This document shows positions 61,905 through 64,000 of a DNA stretch of 64,000 nucleotides, in pieces. Source of the stretch: SZUA-430 sp040080835 (GTDB taxonomy: Bacteria; Pseudomonadota; Alphaproteobacteria; Micropepsales; Micropepsaceae); NCBI GenBank assembly GCA_040080835.1, contig JBEBHP010000015.1:42966-106965 (forward strand). The letters run 5' to 3'. Numbering within the stretch: the first letter of the stretch is position 1; the number at the start of each line of letters is the position of its first letter. The notes below the pieces were generated by a model, which ran no database searches, was not told where the DNA came from, and was given only the letters and a program-made list of their open reading frames with translations. The position numbers and the translations under genes were made by a program.

Positions 61905-63092
61905 TCAATCCAGGGAGACGAGCTTCCAGCCGCGCTTTTTCAGCTCGGCCTGCGCCCTGGGTGTCAGCTTGCCCGTGGTCGCAAAGACCGGCGGCCTGGT
62001 CTCACCGCGCGAGGCCAGTTCCTGCCCGATCGCACCCACGCTGCGCTCCACGCTGTCGGTCCACGCCAGGCCATCAAACGGGAACGCCGCCACCAGCGCG
62101 CCAGTCCTGTCGCGGTTCAGGGCAAATTCCTGGACCGTATAGAACTCGGTCAGCGTGCCGAGGCTCGCAGACTTTGCTGCCAGCAGCTCTGCGCGGTAGC
62201 GGTTGAACTTGGCTGCATCGTCGCTGTTCACGAGCGCTGCACGCCTGACAAAGGCGTCGGTGTTGGCGGCGCCAAGCTTCGTCAGTGCTTCCGAGATCGC
62301 GTAGAGGTCGCCTGGCGAATAGGCCGTGTTTTCGACGAACTGCCGGGTGACGTCATCCGGCACCTTCAGTGCCGTCAGCTTTTTGGTGACGAGTTCGGCG
62401 ATCTCGGCCGAGCTCTTGTCGCGGATCGGGTTTGCGAGGTTTGATGCCGTCGAGGAGGCAGACACCGCGATGCCCGCACCGCCCGGAATGGCCGAGATCG
62501 CGGCCGAGACCGTCAGGTTGCCTGCCGCCATCACGCGGGCCATGTCGACGAGGCCGTCATGCAGCGGCGTGAAGTCGGTATAAGGGTCGACCTTGAGTTC
62601 GAACGCGAGTTCGCGCATCGCCTTCTTCACGCCAGTCACACCCTCCACGATGCCGTCGCGGCTCGCGTCGCTATGCTCGACCTCGGACACTGTCCGATCA
62701 AACATGTTCGCGATGCCGGACATCAGGTTGCCGGTCGTCTCCACGGGATCGAGAACGAGGTCGCGACCGAACTTGACCGGCGCCAGGCCTGCATCGCCCA
62801 GTGCATCCACGAAGGCCTTGCTCTCGGACATTTTCTCGAGCACTGCGAGCGCGCGAAGTTCCTGCAGGCGTTCTTCCATGCGACGGTGACCGTTCACCTG
62901 GAATTTTCCGTATGGCGTCTCGACGGCATAGAGATGCACGAAGCCATCGCTCTTCACGGTCGGTGCCACGGTCCAGTTCGGGCCCTTCGCGCTGTCACCG
63001 AGCACTGAAGCTGCGGGAAAATCCGGAGGCTGTTCGGCGGCCGGTGATGTCATCGCAACGACTGCGAGCGTGGCTGCATAGACGAGTTTCAT
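61905..63092 (-). CDS. Uncharacterised exported protein
   Basis: A 395-residue protein from ATG 63092, with GGGGG 9 bases upstream; an upstream Met adds 6 residues. Seen: signal peptide MKLVYAATLAVVAMTSPAAE, a first domain with VKSDGFVHLYAVETPYGKFQVNGHRRMEERLQELRALAVLEKMSESKAFVDAL, a middle hydrophobic Gly/Ala-rich stretch (VSAAISAIPGGAGIAVSASSTASNLANPIR) that could insert in a membrane or form a fold core, and a helical C-terminal part. No family recognised. Possibly paired with the divergent lipoprotein at 63372. Confidence 0.7.
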   Translation of the reverse strand: MKLVYAATLAVVAMTSPAAEQPPDFPAASVLGDSAKGPNWTVAPTVKSDGFVHLYAVETPYGKFQVNGHRRMEERLQELRALAVLEKMSESKAFVDALGDAGLAPVKFGRDLVLDPVETTGNLMSGIANMFDRTVSEVEHSDASRDGIVEGVTGVKKAMRELAFELKVDPYTDFTPLHDGLVDMARVMAAGNLTVSAAISAIPGGAGIAVSASSTASNLANPIRDKSSAEIAELVTKKLTALKVPDDVTRQFVENTAYSPGDLYAISEALTKLGAANTDAFVRRAALVNSDDAAKFNRYRAELLAAKSASLGTLTEFYTVQEFALNRDRTGALVAAFPFDGLAWTDSVERSVGAIGQELASRGETRPPVFATTGKLTPRAQAELKKRGWKLVSLD

Positions 63093-63371
63093 GGCGTGGA
63101 CCCCCTTCATGTGAGTGCGAGGCGGGAGAGTCCCGCGATTCCCCCACCGCGGCAAGTGGCGCGGAAGAGACATCTAGATATTGTAGTGCCTGTCACATGA
63201 AGTTCCTCGAATCGATGTTGAGGCACACAACTGGTTGAATCCGTGAGGGCGGATGGCAGCGTCGGGCTCGCTTAAATGGCGAAAAATCAGGGCATTCCGC
63301 TCTTGCGTCAGGCGAGTGCTTGGCGTTTCATTCTCTCGACAGGTGGCCCGGCAAACAACCTGAGGGGGAGC

Positions 63372-63980
63372 ATGGGGATCAGGACATTCGCCGTTCTGGC
63401 GATGAGCGCGCTGCTCTGCGGCTGCACGATGGTCCACGACTATGTCGCCCAACTCGACGAGGGCCGGGCCACCAACTTTTGCGAAGCGCGACGCACCAAT
63501 CCTGCCGTGAAGCCCGTTGCCGGCAAACTGCCGATCATCAGTCCGGATGAAATCACGCCGCTGATGCTTGCGATCGACAAGGTGCCGACGGATGCCGAAG
63601 TCGCCGCCATCATCGAACTTTCGGAAGACCAGCACGCGTGTCGGGACAGGATGGATGCCGTCGCAAAGTCACACTGGCCCACCCAGACTGCGACCCGCAA
63701 GTCACTGGCGCTCAAGCTTGACCTCGTCACAGCGGAACTGATCAAGCGCAAGATGACGTTCGGCAATGCCAACCGGCTCTATCAGGAAGCAGCCCTTGAA
63801 GCCGAGGGACAACTGACGGCGGACCGCAAGGAACAACTCGACAAATCCCGCGAGCAGGACGCCATTGCGTGGCGGACGGTCGGCGACGGCATCAGGGCCA
63901 TCGCCGGCACGCAAAAGCCCGAGCCCACGCAGGATCCCTGCACCTGGTCCGGCAACACAGTCGACTGCGGCGTGCATTGA
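63372..63980 (+). CDS. Hypothetical lipoprotein
   Basis: A 202-residue lipoprotein. Seen: signal MGIRTFAVLAMSALLCGC with a lipobox Cys18, then a mostly alpha-helical mature part with charged heptad-like segments (RKSLALKLDLVTAELIKRKMTFGNANRLYQEAALEAEGQLTADRKEQLDKSREQDAI) that could form a coiled coil, and a C-terminal pair of Cys (DPCTWSGNTVDCGVH). GAGGGGG lies 3 bases before the ATG. The longer open frame to 63276 has no signal at its start. No family recognised. Confidence 0.7.
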   Translation: MGIRTFAVLAMSALLCGCTMVHDYVAQLDEGRATNFCEARRTNPAVKPVAGKLPIISPDEITPLMLAIDKVPTDAEVAAIIELSEDQHACRDRMDAVAKSHWPTQTATRKSLALKLDLVTAELIKRKMTFGNANRLYQEAALEAEGQLTADRKEQLDKSREQDAIAWRTVGDGIRAIAGTQKPEPTQDPCTWSGNTVDCGVH

Positions 63981-64000
63981 CGCTGCTCACACCCTGTCTC

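Overview
The window is GC-rich chromosomal DNA, densely coded on both strands with many 4-base ATGA overlaps between genes. It most resembles an alphaproteobacterium. The indications are TTG/GTG starts, a TorF-type porin beside amtB, a five-step Hut pathway with HutF, and many short palindromic intergenic repeats. The taxonomic statement is an inference from gene content, not a match. I see no rRNA, no convincing tRNA, no CRISPR array, no plasmid or phage core genes and no full insertion sequence.

Layout. (1) 0.1-7.0 kb: an acyl-CoA synthetase with a GNAT acetyltransferase, a TusA-like protein, two tiny paralogous hydrophobic peptide genes separated by a 37-bp tandem repeat, then divergently a TetR-controlled ABC export operon (regulator, lipoprotein membrane-fusion protein, ATPase, permease). 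(2) 7.0-7.64 kb: a DUF559 nuclease-like gene framed by long inverted repeats and by a 13-bp direct repeat, looking like a small mobile cassette landed at the end of the permease gene. (3) 7.8-12.6 kb: two CHAP-domain lipoproteins and a response regulator/hybrid histidine kinase pair. (4) 13-18.7 kb: an unknown lipoprotein, a DUF3137 membrane protein, and an SDR/MFS/SMP-30 sugar-oxidation operon. (5) 18.9-29.8 kb: histidine utilisation (hutI, hutF, hutG, hutH, hutU) interrupted by a DUF3604 protein, a small membrane protein, a VOC protein and three large palindromic elements.

(6) 30.1-37.7 kb: the most unusual part. Three tandem paralogues each join a roughly 205-residue conserved N-terminal domain, an internal signal-peptide-like segment ending in an Ala-x-Ala site, and a C-terminal outer-membrane beta-barrel-like domain. 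A rho-independent terminator follows, then a GT-B glycosyltransferase and an opposing autotransporter. (7) 37.9-45.8 kb: membrane proteins, amtB with a TorF porin, an AI-2E family transporter and a beta-lactamase-family hydrolase. (8) 46.4-52.7 kb: one long minus-strand operon rfbB-rfbD-rfbA-rfbC, two glycan genes, and purC at its end. (9) 52.7-59.3 kb: a visibly AT-richer block with a sulfotransferase-like protein, a multidomain glycosyltransferase, a Zn-ribbon methyltransferase and wecB, probably an acquired surface-polysaccharide module. (10) 59.3-64 kb: a GNAT protein, an acidic repeat protein, a glycine-zipper protein and two uncharacterised envelope proteins.

The overall theme is envelope and surface biology (export, glycans, beta-barrels, lipoproteins) plus amino-acid and sugar catabolism. 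The best candidates for something undescribed are the triplicated split-type barrel proteins, the paired micro-peptides beside the exporter, and the DUF559 cassette.
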